Shown one piece after another: positions 8,261-15,287 of a stretch of DNA of 40,498 bases. Each line of letters begins with the position of its first letter. Position 1 is the first letter of the stretch. Location: contig NZ_BATA01000017.1 in the NCBI RefSeq assembly GCF_000474235.1, positions 1 through 40,498 of the forward strand, given 5' to 3'. The position numbers were made by a program, and so were the translations under genes. The DNA comes from Halarchaeum acidiphilum MH1-52-1 (GTDB taxonomy: Archaea > Halobacteriota > Halobacteria > Halobacteriales > Halobacteriaceae). The notes under the pieces were generated by a model. That model made no database searches and had not been told where the DNA came from. It saw only the letters and a program-made list of their open reading frames with translations.

Positions 8261-9079
8261 ATGATCGTCACCGAGGCCGGTGGGCGCTACCGATTCGTCA
8301 CCCAGACCGACCACGCGGCGCTCTCCGGACGCTTCGCGCGCCACTGGGGTGCCGGTGAGTGCGCCGTTCCGTCACCGCGCGTGCCGCTGCTCGTCGCCGC
8401 CGAATCCCACGATCAGGGGTGGAGCGATCACGACTGTCGCCCGCGCGTCGACGACGACGGCGAGCCGGTGGATTTCGTGGCCGTCGACGGCGACGACTGG
8501 ACGGACTTCTACACGCGCGGCGTCGAGGTCGTCGCGGACATCGATCGCTACGCCGGCCTGCTCGTCTCGCTGCACGCCGCGGGCCTGCGACGCGGCGGCT
8601 ACGGCGTTCGCACCGAGATCCTCGACCTGAGCGATCGGGACCCGTACGGCGTGTTCGTCGACCGCCAAGAGGCCTATCAGGACGAGCTCGCGGCGTCGCT
8701 CGACCTCCCGGAGCGCGAGCGCGACCTGCTCGACGACCTCCACGCGGACGGGAGCGCGCCGGCGGGCGCGATCCGGAGCGACCTCTGGAAGGGGTATCTC
8801 CTCCTGCAGGTGCTCGACTCCCTCTCGCTCTACGTCTGTCACAACGCCCGCTTCGAGCGCGCGGAGATCGGTCCCGTCCCCGTCGCGGGCGACGAGACCG
8901 CGACCATCGACGTGACGCCCGTCGGACCGGCGACGCTCCGCCTCGATCCCTACCCGTTCGACGTCGCGTCGCTCTCCGCGACCGTCCCGCGACGCGTCGT
9001 CCCCGCGGACGCCGACGACCTCGCGGACGCCTTCTACGACGCGGACGTCCGGCGCTTCGAAGTGACGTTCGTTTCGTGA
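8261..9079 (+). CDS. DUF3891-family protein
   Basis: 272 residues starting MIVTEAGGRYRFVTQTDHAA at 8261. It has spaced histidine motifs typical of this family: DHAALSGRFARHWG, AAESHDQGW and LLVSLHAAGLRRGG, followed by an aromatic-rich C-terminal region with LWKGYLLLQVLDSLSLYVCH. The His and Asp arrangement recalls HD-domain metal hydrolases, but that is an inference, and no substrate is known. The ATG at 8261 fits the conserved N-terminus. The gene is monocistronic and converges with purU, leaving 94 bp between stops. Confidence 0.75.
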   Translation: MIVTEAGGRYRFVTQTDHAALSGRFARHWGAGECAVPSPRVPLLVAAESHDQGWSDHDCRPRVDDDGEPVDFVAVDGDDWTDFYTRGVEVVADIDRYAGLLVSLHAAGLRRGGYGVRTEILDLSDRDPYGVFVDRQEAYQDELAASLDLPERERDLLDDLHADGSAPAGAIRSDLWKGYLLLQVLDSLSLYVCHNARFERAEIGPVPVAGDETATIDVTPVGPATLRLDPYPFDVASLSATVPRRVVPADADDLADAFYDADVRRFEVTFVS

Positions 9080-9173
9080 AAACGCCGGCGAGCACTCTGT
9101 ACTCGCGGTGGGGACGTCGCCGCGACCGCACCGGTTCGAGTACCGGGCGCGCGGTCAAAAAGCGGCGTCTGGA

Positions 9174-10139
9174 TCAGTCGTCGGTGTTCGGTTCGACGGG
9201 TTCGGGGCGCTCCGTCTCCAGCGACTCGTCCGTCGGCTCGCGCGGGTTCGCCTCGCGCGCGGCGGGCGAGAGACCGAGTTGGTAGTCGGATTCGTCGCCG
9301 CGGAACTCGACCGCTCCGCGGTGGATGGCGACGTCGTCGTTGAGGTGGAGGCGCAGGCTCTCGAAGAGCACTTCGGCCTCTAAGGGTTGCCCGCGGGCTT
9401 TCAGGTCGGTGCGGTCGGCGTCCGAGGGGACGTCGAAGGCGCGCTGGGCGATGATGGGTCCCTGATCGAGGTCCGTGGTGACGTAGTGGCCGGTGACGCC
9501 CGCGATGCGGACGCCGGCGTCGAGCGCCTGCCGGTACGGCTCCGCGCCGGGGAAGGCCGGGAGGAGGCTCGGGTGGACGTTGATGATCCGACCCTCGTAG
9601 CGGAAGACGACGTCCGGGCTGAGGATGCGCATGTAGCGCGCGAGCGCGATGCAGTCGGCGTCGTGCTCGTCGAGGAGGTCGAGCATCCGGTCCTCGTCGG
9701 GTTTGCCCGACTCCGTGCCGACGTCGTAGAAGGGGACGTCGTGTTCGGCGGCGATCGGTTCGAGGTCGTCGTGGTTGCCGATGACGACGCGGATCTCGGC
9801 GTCGAGTTCGTCGCGGCGCTCCAAGATGTACTCGACGGGGTGAGACTCCTTCGTGACGAGGAGCGCGATCCCGCGCGCGACGTCCTCGTCGGGGAAGCGG
9901 ACGGTGACGTCGACGCCGAGGTCGGCGGCGATGTCGTCGAGGGTGTCCCGGAGGGTGTCGCGAGTGCACACCATCTCGGAGATGTCGGCGTGCAGCGTCA
10001 TCCGGAAGACGCCGTCGCGGACCGCCTGATCGATGTCCTCGATGTTGATTCCGCGCTCGAACAGCGAGGAGGTGACGTTCGCGACGATTCCCGTCTTGTC
10101 TCCTCCGACGACGGTGATCTCGGCGAACTCGCTCGTCAT
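9174..10139 (-). CDS. purU: Formyltetrahydrofolate deformylase PurU
   Basis: Hydrolyses 10-formyl-THF to THF and formate, supplying formate and balancing one-carbon pools for purine synthesis. An N-terminal ACT domain (residues 1-80, EITVVGGDKTGIVANVTSSL) precedes the formyltransferase domain with VIGNHDDLEPIAAEHDVPF, ALARYMRILSP and the catalytic segment IINVHPSLLPAFPGAEPYRQ, then GVTGHYVTTDLDQGPIIAQ. The His of NVHPS and the Asp of TDLDQGP are catalytic in the family. An acidic tail of about 40 residues follows the usual end. The ATG at 10139 follows a leader that contains a hairpin. It is divergent from purS. Confidence 0.93.
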   Translation of the reverse strand: MTSEFAEITVVGGDKTGIVANVTSSLFERGINIEDIDQAVRDGVFRMTLHADISEMVCTRDTLRDTLDDIAADLGVDVTVRFPDEDVARGIALLVTKESHPVEYILERRDELDAEIRVVIGNHDDLEPIAAEHDVPFYDVGTESGKPDEDRMLDLLDEHDADCIALARYMRILSPDVVFRYEGRIINVHPSLLPAFPGAEPYRQALDAGVRIAGVTGHYVTTDLDQGPIIAQRAFDVPSDADRTDLKARGQPLEAEVLFESLRLHLNDDVAIHRGAVEFRGDESDYQLGLSPAAREANPREPTDESLETERPEPVEPNTDD

Positions 10140-10208
10140 CGCGACCACCTCCGATCGGTGTCGAACGCAGACATACAGCGTGTGGGACGTGACGCGCGGT
10201 GAAAAGGA

Positions 10209-10230
10209 CCCCGTCTTCGAATCGACGGGG
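10209..10230 (-). promoter_or_regulatory. Hairpin plus T-run in the purU/purS divergent region
   Basis: CCCCGTC (10209-10215) and GACGGGG (10224-10230) form a perfect 7-bp stem with an 8-base loop. Read on the minus strand, the stem is followed by TCCTTTTC, the form of an intrinsic terminator, about 70 bases before the purU ATG. A smaller palindrome ACACGAACGTGT lies at 10235-10246. An attenuator in a purU leader is possible if transcription starts upstream of it; otherwise it is simply a promoter-region palindrome. Confidence 0.35.
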
Positions 10231-10267
10231 AGCCACACGAACGTGTAACACCTCGTCGTTTCAGAAG

Positions 10268-10277
10268 CCTTTTTGAC
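10268..10277 (+). promoter_or_regulatory. TATA-like element of purSQ
   Basis: CCTTTTTGAC is centred about 28 bases upstream of the purS ATG at 10300, which fits a leaderless transcript. Confidence 0.5.
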
Positions 10278-10299
10278 CACGGTCACGCACTCACGGGCG

Positions 10300-10554
10300 A
10301 TGAGCGCCTACACCGCGACGGTGACCGTCCGACTCAAGCGCGGCGTCCTCGATCCCGAGGCCGAGACCACGAAGCACGCGCTCGAACGCCTCGGCTTCGA
10401 ACTGGAGGCGCTGCGATCGACGGACCGCTTCGAGCTCGACCTCGACGCCGCGGACGCCGAGCGCGCGGCGGAGCGCGCCGAGGGGATGGCCGAGCGCCTG
10501 CTCGCGAACCCGACGATCCACGACTACGACGTGGACGTCACGGAACGCGAATGA
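10300..10554 (+). CDS. purS: FGAM synthase subunit PurS
   Basis: Small structural subunit of the three-part phosphoribosylformylglycinamidine synthase (PurS-PurL-PurQ). It bridges the glutaminase and synthetase subunits. The 84 residues have the typical fold pattern: TATVTVRLKRGVLDPEAETT, then the ALERLGFE helix and a final AERLLANPTIHDYDVDV strand. The ATG at 10300 is chosen for its fit to the family and to the TATA-like element. The stop overlaps the purQ start (ATGA), so purS and purQ are one operon. purL is not in the window. Confidence 0.95.
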   Translation: MSAYTATVTVRLKRGVLDPEAETTKHALERLGFELEALRSTDRFELDLDAADAERAAERAEGMAERLLANPTIHDYDVDVTERE

Positions 10555-11222
10555 TCGCCGTCGTTCGCTTCGGCGGGTCGAACTGCGATCGCGACGCCGT
10601 CCGCGCGCTCGAAGCGGTCGGTCTCGACGCCGAGATCGTCTGGCACGAGGACGGTCTCCCCGCGGACGCCGACGGCGTCGTCCTCCCCGGCGGTTTCTCC
10701 TACGGCGACTACCTCCGCGCGGGCGCGATGGCCGCGCGCTCGCCCATCATGGACGACGTGCGCGACGCCGCGAACGACGGGGTTCCGGTCCTCGGCGTCT
10801 GCAACGGCGCGCAGATCGGCTGCGAGGCGGGATTGACGCCGGGCGCGTTCACGACGAACGCCTCCGCGCGCTTCCAGTGCGAGCACGTCCACCTCCGCGT
10901 CGAGAACGCCGAAACGCCGTGGACGCGCGCCTATGAGGAGGGCGACGTCGTCGAGTTCCCCATCGCGCACGGCGAGGGGCGCTTCGAGATCCCGGACGCG
11001 GAGTTGGCGGAGTTAGAGAACGACGACCGCGTGCTCTTCCGTTACTGCGACGCCGAGGGAAACATTACTGAAAAAGCGAATCCGAACGGCTCGACGGGCA
11101 ACGTCGCGGGGATCGTCGGCGAGTCGGCGACGGTCGCGGTCATGATGCCCCACCCCGAACGCGCCGCGCTGCCGCTGCTCGGCGGGACGGACGGACAGGG
11201 CGTGTTGGAGGGGTTCGCGTAA
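10551..11222 (+). CDS. purQ: FGAM synthase glutaminase subunit PurQ
   Basis: Class I glutamine amidotransferase that delivers ammonia to PurL in the fourth step of purine synthesis. 223 residues, normal length. The nucleophile is Cys84 in VLGVCNGAQIG, the oxyanion loop is GGFSYGDYLRAG, and the His/Glu pair of the triad lies in MMPHPERA near the C-terminus. IAHGEGRF is also conserved. It starts within the purS stop. The purQ stop codon is part of the 5' arm of a 13-bp hairpin, so the transcript end is tightly structured. Confidence 0.96.
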   Translation: MIAVVRFGGSNCDRDAVRALEAVGLDAEIVWHEDGLPADADGVVLPGGFSYGDYLRAGAMAARSPIMDDVRDAANDGVPVLGVCNGAQIGCEAGLTPGAFTTNASARFQCEHVHLRVENAETPWTRAYEEGDVVEFPIAHGEGRFEIPDAELAELENDDRVLFRYCDAEGNITEKANPNGSTGNVAGIVGESATVAVMMPHPERAALPLLGGTDGQGVLEGFA

Positions 11223-11243
11223 CTGGCAGAGCCAGTTACGCGA
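11215..11243 (+). terminator. 13-bp perfect hairpin at the purQ stop
   Basis: Arms at 11215-11227 and 11231-11243 (TCGCGTAACTGGC and its complement) are perfectly paired around a 3-base AGA loop. The purQ TAA stop (11220-11222) is inside the 5' arm. The stem is far stronger than chance would give. It is not followed directly by T residues. Confidence 0.6.
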
Positions 11244-11297
11244 GCACGGCAGACTCCGTCTACCCCAGTTCGCGTGAGCGCTAGCGAACGCGAGCAA

Positions 11298-11324
11298 GTC
11301 GGAGTTCGCTCCGACCCAGTTTTC
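11298..11324 (+). terminator. Hairpin with TTCG loop and T-run after purQ
   Basis: GTCGGAG (11298-11304), loop TTCG, CTCCGAC (11309-11315), then CCAGTTTT. A 7-bp stem with a UUCG-type tetraloop and a downstream T4 resembles an intrinsic terminator for purSQ on the plus strand. It lies between two convergent genes. Confidence 0.5.
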
Positions 11325-11345
11325 CCGGACCACCCCTCTGAGTGG

Positions 11346-12170
11346 CTACGACGGCGTCCCGAAACGACGGCCGACGACCGCGCGCAGTTCTCGCAGGGCG
11401 ATGGCGACGGCCGCCGCGAGCGTCCCGAGGGCGAGCGCGGTGGTGAGCGCGGGGACGAGGAGACCGGGGTCGGCGACGTAGTCGAGGTCGGCGCGGACGA
11501 GCGCGATCGCGGCGGCGTGTCCGAAGACGACCGCGGCGTCGCTCAGCCACGCGAGCGCGAGCGCGCGCCAGCGGGAGTAGACGAGCGCCGCGACCGGGAC
11601 GCCGAACACGGCGTACGCGAGGGGCTGGTAGGTCGGGTAGGTGGCGTACGACCAGAGCGTGAACGCGGCCGCGGGGACGGCGGCGGCGACGATGACGGCG
11701 AGCGCTCGGCGGCGGCTTTCGGGTGGCCCGAAGAACCGCACCGACGGGGGACGCTCGCTCGGTGGCGTCCATCGGCGGAGCGCGGTCCCGGCGACGACGG
11801 CGGCGAGACCGACGCCGATGCCGAGACCGACGACAGTCGGGAGGGACGTGAGGAGGAACTCCCGGCGTGCGCCGCCAACGGCCGACCACGTACCGAGCGC
11901 CGCGCGCGCGAGCAGCGACGCGACCGGCGAGACGAGCGCCGCCGCGAGCGTGGAGAGGACACTGTTCCCGTAGTAGTGGACGGCGACGGCGAACAGCGGC
12001 GCGACGATGAGGACCGCCCCGCCCATGGTGTTCGCGCCCACCGTGTAGGCCGCGCTCGACCGCCAGTAGGCGACGGAGGCGAAAAACGAGACGGCGAACG
12101 CGACGGCAACTGTGACCGCGAGACGGTATTGCACGTCGCGCTCACCGAGAAGGGCGTGACGGGCGTCCAT
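11346..12170 (-). CDS. Polytopic membrane protein, about seven helices
   Basis: 274 residues, mostly hydrophobic: VTVAVAFAVSFFASVAYW, MGGAVLIVAPLFAVAVHYYG, LSTLAAALVSPVASLL, VVGLGIGVGLAAVVAGTAL, ALAVIVAAAVPAAAFTLW, LAYAVFGVPVAALVYS and LLVPALTTALALGTLAAAVA. The C-terminus is basic (LRAVVGRRFG). I recognise no transporter signature. The ATG at 12170 (MDARHALLGERDVQYR) is chosen as the first Met before a cytoplasmic-type N-terminus. Probably single; upstream lies the TnpB island. Function unknown. Confidence 0.65.
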   Translation of the reverse strand: MDARHALLGERDVQYRLAVTVAVAFAVSFFASVAYWRSSAAYTVGANTMGGAVLIVAPLFAVAVHYYGNSVLSTLAAALVSPVASLLARAALGTWSAVGGARREFLLTSLPTVVGLGIGVGLAAVVAGTALRRWTPPSERPPSVRFFGPPESRRRALAVIVAAAVPAAAFTLWSYATYPTYQPLAYAVFGVPVAALVYSRWRALALAWLSDAAVVFGHAAAIALVRADLDYVADPGLLVPALTTALALGTLAAAVAIALRELRAVVGRRFGTPS

Positions 12171-12292
12171 CGGGCGGTGCGACTCGCGGGCCGAGTATAC
12201 GGCTTGGGGCCGCCACACGGTGCGCTCTCACGGTCGCTCCCGCTCGGGAGTTCGAGATCCCGAAGAAATCGCGTTATCAGTAGTTGCCAATA

Positions 12293-12310
12293 GGTTTCTT
12301 CATTCAGATC
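12293..12310 (+). repeat. Left arm of an 18-bp inverted repeat enclosing the TnpB island
   Basis: GGTTTCTTCATTCAGATC here matches the reverse complement of 14070-14087 at 17 of 18 positions. The two arms enclose about 1.8 kb with the TnpB element, and the flanks differ in base composition. No target-site duplication is evident next to the arms. Confidence 0.6.
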
Positions 12311-12315
12311 AGGGG

Positions 12316-12453
12316 ATGAAACAGCCGATCAGCACCGTATCTGTACTGACCGATAGGCGCGTCCGCGATATTATGGACGGGAGCAAATATCACCCAGAGA
12401 ACTGGTACCGATTTTCGACAGACTTGACGAAGTCGAATGCCTTGACGAGTTGA
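12316..12453 (+). CDS. Possible 45-residue ORF or remnant inside the island
   Basis: ATG at 12316, six bases after the left inverted-repeat arm. It encodes 45 residues (beginning MKQPISTVSVLTDRRVRDIM, with aromatic KYHPENWYRF later) and ends at a TGA 9 bases before the estimated TnpB right end. Base composition is near 50% G+C, unlike the surrounding genes. It may be a fragment of a gene or of an older element interrupted by the TnpB insertion. I recognise no family. Confidence 0.25.
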   Translation: MKQPISTVSVLTDRRVRDIMDGSKYHPENWYRFSTDLTKSNALTS

Positions 12454-12474
12454 ACCGGGCCCTCGTGACATCCT

Positions 12475-12494
12475 CCCCAGCGTAAACGCCGGGG
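12475..12494 (-). repeat. Right-end hairpin of the TnpB element
   Basis: Stem CCCC/GGGG and GCG/CGC with one A-C mismatch and a TAAA loop. It lies about 33 bases past the tnpB stop. In this family the right end is both the transposition signal and the scaffold of the guide RNA; the guide would be the sequence just beyond it on the minus strand. Confidence 0.6.
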
Positions 12495-12526
12495 CTTCCC
12501 GTGCCGCAGGTGGGATATTTGCCGGT

Positions 12527-13777
12527 TCACGACACGACCTGTTCTCTCGATTGGAATGTCCCGCTCTCGCGGTCGAACAAGTATGTCGATGGCTGTGACA
12601 CACAGCCGTTACTCCTATCCTCGCCGTGAGGACTCGGAGTTATCTTCTGGCGCATATTCTCCGCTCCGTTACAATCCGCGTTCCCGACCAACGCACACGA
12701 CGAGCAGACGTACAAGCCACGGTGCTTGCGGTTCGTCTTCGTATCATCGCCACACCGCGAGCAGGTCTTCGAGGTGTCCCACTCGTTTTCCTTCAGTACC
12801 TCGACACCGCGTTCTTCGCCTTTGTAGTCGAGGTACTGGTAGATACGGTCGAATGCCCACGAGTGCAGTTTCTTGTTCCCCGTTTTGCCCCAGTCAGAGT
12901 CACGAACGTCTTCTGGCCAACTCACCGCGAGTGTTCCAACATCGCGTTCGACACACTCGGTGATGATGGCGTCCGTGAGAACGTGGTAGAAGTGCGTCTC
13001 CCGCTCTGTGAGTTTCCTACGTGCCCACATCGACTTCTTCGAGGGGCCGTTCTCACCCTCGGTGTCATACTCTGCTCGGGTGAAGTAGTGTTTGTCCTGC
13101 TTGAGCGAGTTGCCGGGGTAGAGGACGTACTCGGCAGGGAACGCGACCGTGGCGATGTTCGTGATGCCGAGGTCAATGCCTGCCACTCCGCCGCCTACGG
13201 AGTCGTTCGTTTCAAGTTCGACCTTGCAGACGAAGTGCAGTTCCCACTCATCGCCGTTCCAGACGGCGCGAACGTTCTGTACCTGATTGACTTCTCCAAG
13301 GTCAACGTCCGGGCGGGTCTGATACTTGCAGAGCAGGAAGTCCGACCAATACTCTTTGAGGTTCGACCCCTTGCTGAGTCGGACGCGGTTGTTCTCGGGG
13401 TCGTGTTTGAACCCATCTTCTTTGAACGTGATTGTACTCTTAGGGCGTGTGTCGCCGTGTTTGCGGTAGCCGGGTGGATTCGCCGTGTCGTCCTTCTGCC
13501 GCAGGTCGAACCACGACTGGAAAGCGTCGGAAAGTTCTTCAATGGCTTTCTGACTGGATTGTGCGTTCAAGTCTTTCCAGCACGACTGGTTCTTCATATA
13601 CGATTTGAGCGACCCTTCGTCTGGGATTTTGCCTGTTGCGTTCCAGATACGGTCGGCTGTCCATCGTGCGACGTTCCAGATTTTCGAGGCGGAGTCTCCG
13701 AGCGAGTCGAGGCCATCGCAGACCTGCCGGTGGTTCCGAATGGAACCAACGTAAGTCCGTGTGACCCCAACCGCCAT
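12527..13777 (-). CDS. tnpB: TnpB-family RNA-guided nuclease, RuvC-II glutamate displaced
   Basis: 416 residues. An N-terminal wedge/helical region (residues 1-190) precedes RuvC-I with Asp202 in GVAGIDLGITNIATVAF. The zinc ribbon is Cys339-x2-Cys342 and Cys358-x2-Cys361, and RuvC-III Asp368 is in GNADCNGAEN. The usual RuvC-II VxEDL is replaced by TLAVSWPEDVRDSDWG: the expected Glu position is Ser286, with Glu289-Asp290 three residues later. Related haloarchaeal TnpBs show the same SWPED or GDL variant, to my knowledge. It may therefore use a relocated Glu or be catalytically weak. The ATG at 13777 is standard. The C-terminal 45 residues are a low-complexity tail that probably overlaps the guide RNA scaffold. 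No partner tnpA is near. Confidence 0.9.
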   Translation of the reverse strand: MAVGVTRTYVGSIRNHRQVCDGLDSLGDSASKIWNVARWTADRIWNATGKIPDEGSLKSYMKNQSCWKDLNAQSSQKAIEELSDAFQSWFDLRQKDDTANPPGYRKHGDTRPKSTITFKEDGFKHDPENNRVRLSKGSNLKEYWSDFLLCKYQTRPDVDLGEVNQVQNVRAVWNGDEWELHFVCKVELETNDSVGGGVAGIDLGITNIATVAFPAEYVLYPGNSLKQDKHYFTRAEYDTEGENGPSKKSMWARRKLTERETHFYHVLTDAIITECVERDVGTLAVSWPEDVRDSDWGKTGNKKLHSWAFDRIYQYLDYKGEERGVEVLKENEWDTSKTCSRCGDDTKTNRKHRGLYVCSSCALVGNADCNGAENMRQKITPSPHGEDRSNGCVSQPSTYLFDRESGTFQSREQVVS

Positions 13778-13875
13778 ACATAGCCTCTGTAACTACTGCT
13801 ATTTAATGGCTCGATTGGCGTAGAATATCCGACTTGCTATCGACGATGGATTATCTCGGAGGTGTCGGATTCACA

Positions 13876-13893
13876 CCCGGCCTGAAGGCCGGG
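13876..13893 (-). repeat. Left-end hairpin of the TnpB element
   Basis: CCCGGCC-TGAA-GGCCGGG is a perfect 7-bp stem about 100 bases upstream of the tnpB start. It is the expected single-strand transposase recognition structure at the left end. Confidence 0.6.
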
Positions 13894-13929
13894 ATTCTCT
13901 CCTCGAAGAAAGATAGCCGTCCCTCGGTC

Positions 13930-14034
13930 CTGCGGGCGACTCATGTGTCGCCCGCAGACAACGGGAGGCTCGCAGGCTTTTGGTCGAGCGTTTCCCAGCG
14001 AGCCGAAGGCGAGCGCAGGAAAAGGTCGCACACC
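13930..14034 (-). ncRNA. Candidate small structured RNA between the TnpB left end and the right inverted-repeat arm
   Basis: A perfect 11-bp stem, CTGCGGGCGAC (13930-13940) with GTCGCCCGCAG (13947-13957) and a 6-base loop, lies in a stretch without a credible ORF. On the minus strand CTTAAAAAT (14057-14065) would place a start near 14034, about 80 bases upstream of the stem. The transcript would have a second weaker fold and end near the T-rich CTATCTTTCTTC. Boundaries and strand are guesses. It could instead be part of a dead mobile element. No snoRNA or 7S RNA signature is recognised. Confidence 0.25.
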
Positions 14035-14069
14035 TACGTACCGCTTCAGCCCCTCCATTTTTAAGAGAA

Positions 14070-14087
14070 GATCAGAATGAAGAAACC
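14070..14087 (-). repeat. Right arm of the 18-bp inverted repeat enclosing the TnpB island
   Basis: The reverse complement of this stretch is GGTTTCTTCATTCTGATC, 17 of 18 identical to 12293-12310. It also lies in a pyrimidine-rich tract just after the RaSEA stop on the minus strand, which could serve as that gene's terminator. Confidence 0.6.
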
Positions 14088-14103
14088 GTGCGAACGACTG
14101 CGC

Positions 14104-15183
14104 TTACTCCGCCAGCGGGAGGTTGTAGCTCGCCTCGCGCTCGACGACGGCCTCGTGGGTCGCCTCGCACTCGCACTCGACCTCACCGAAGACGCTCGGG
14201 TCCTGCCGGAGGTCGAAGTCCTTGATGGCCTCGTAGACGAGGTCGTCGCACTCCCCGCAGTTGTGCGGGCCGCGATCGGAGCCGTTGCCGACGGGATCGG
14301 AGACGACGATGACGTCCGCCTCGGCGGTGTCCTCCAAGACCTCCGCGACGGACCAGAGCCACGGCGGGCGATACCCCCCGCGGAAGTGGAGTTGGTCGAC
14401 CATCGTGTAGCGCTGGACGTTCGTCGGATTCATCGAGACGGTGTGGACGCCCTCGACGGCGGCGCAGCGTTCGATGGATCGCTTCATGTCGTCGATGGCC
14501 TCGGCCTCCGAGAGGAAGGGCGGCTTCATCAGGAGGTAGGCCTTGACGCCCGCGTCGACGGAGCGCGCTTCGGCGGCGGCGTCCTCGAAGTCCGCGAAGT
14601 CGAAGTACTTGTTCACGCAGTCGTGGCGCACGCGGTCCGTCGCGGTCTCCAAGCCGACCGCGACGTCGGTCTCCAAGCCGACGTCCGTGAAGTCGGAGAC
14701 GCGTTCGGCCTCGACGAAGTCGGGGAGGCTCTCGACGACGATGCGCTCGCGGTCGGCGAACGTGTCGGCGATGGCCCGCCGGGTCTCGGCGGGCACCTCG
14801 CGCTCGTCGAGGAACGACCCCGAGGTGTAGATCTTCACGAGGCCGGATTCTTCGTCGGCCTCCTCGGCCTCGTGGTCGAGGCAGGCGTCGATCTGGTCCA
14901 TCAGGGCGTCGTGGCCGACGCTCCCGCCCTCGACGGACTCGGCGACGTAGCCGCACATCGTGCAGCCGCCGGCGCGCGCCCAGCGACAGCCGCCGGTGTT
15001 GAGGATGATGGTGAGGCTCTGATAGACGCCGTCGGGCGTGTTGTCCTCGTCGAGCCACACCCGCGTCGGCTCGTGGGGATCGTACTCCTTGGTGCCTTTC
15101 TCCGCGCGGAGTTCGCGCATCACCTGATTGTGCGCGTCCATCCCGCGCCCCTGCTCGTACACGTCGGGGGAGGGCTTGCTCAT
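14104..15183 (-). CDS. RaSEA, radical SAM archaeosine-forming enzyme
   Basis: Partner of ArcS. ArcS adds lysine to preQ0 at position 15 of tRNA, and RaSEA then cleaves the lysine adduct to leave archaeosine (G+). The 359 residues have an Elp3-like radical SAM core: the cluster cysteines are in GGCRWARAGGCTMCGY (C-x7-C-x2-C, about residues 65-76), followed by IYTSGSFLDEREVP, VGLETATDRVRHDCVNKYF and KAYLLMKPPFLSEAEA. The C-terminal HNCGECDDLVYEAIKDF and CECEATHEAVV carry further cysteines that may bind zinc. The ATG at 15183 (MSKPSPDVYEQG) follows a good TATA-like element. Its partners arcS and tgtA are 2.6 kb away on the same strand but in a separate unit. Confidence 0.9.
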   Translation of the reverse strand: MSKPSPDVYEQGRGMDAHNQVMRELRAEKGTKEYDPHEPTRVWLDEDNTPDGVYQSLTIILNTGGCRWARAGGCTMCGYVAESVEGGSVGHDALMDQIDACLDHEAEEADEESGLVKIYTSGSFLDEREVPAETRRAIADTFADRERIVVESLPDFVEAERVSDFTDVGLETDVAVGLETATDRVRHDCVNKYFDFADFEDAAAEARSVDAGVKAYLLMKPPFLSEAEAIDDMKRSIERCAAVEGVHTVSMNPTNVQRYTMVDQLHFRGGYRPPWLWSVAEVLEDTAEADVIVVSDPVGNGSDRGPHNCGECDDLVYEAIKDFDLRQDPSVFGEVECECEATHEAVVEREASYNLPLAE

Positions 15184-15206
15184 TACCACGTAGAAGCCCG
15201 GGCGCG

Positions 15207-15213
15207 CGTAAAA
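15207..15213 (-). promoter_or_regulatory. TATA-like element of the RaSEA gene
   Basis: On the minus strand TTTTACG is centred 27 bases before the ATG at 15183. The same intergenic gap serves the divergent SRPBCC gene, which has GATAACGCTTACG at 15251-15263. Confidence 0.5.
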
Positions 15214-15287
15214 CCCCCGCGGTCCCCGCGATCGACCCCGACGCGGCGGCGATAACGCTTACGCGGGCGGCGCGAGTCACCCCGCGC

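Larger units (their letters stand above)
12463..13910 (-). mobile_element. IS200/IS605-superfamily (IS1341-type) element with tnpB only; ends approximate
   Basis: The element has tnpB and no tnpA, plus subterminal hairpins of the type single-strand transposases use. Right end (tnpB 3' side): CCCC-A-GCG loop TAAA CGC-C-GGGG at 12475-12494, next to GGATGTCAC on the minus strand. Left end: CCCGGCC-TGAA-GGCCGGG at 13876-13893, flanked by ATTCTCTCCTCG. Such hairpins and flanks recur at ends of haloarchaeal IS1341 elements. The exact cut sites cannot be fixed from one copy. The reRNA/omega-RNA expected for TnpB would overlap the tnpB 3' end and run through the right-end hairpin. Confidence 0.75.

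Noticed and set aside
12245-12262. T-arm-like CGGGAGTTCGAGATCCCG, possible tRNA
   Set aside because: The loop is 8 bases with no proper G53-C61, and no acceptor, D or anticodon stems can be drawn around it.
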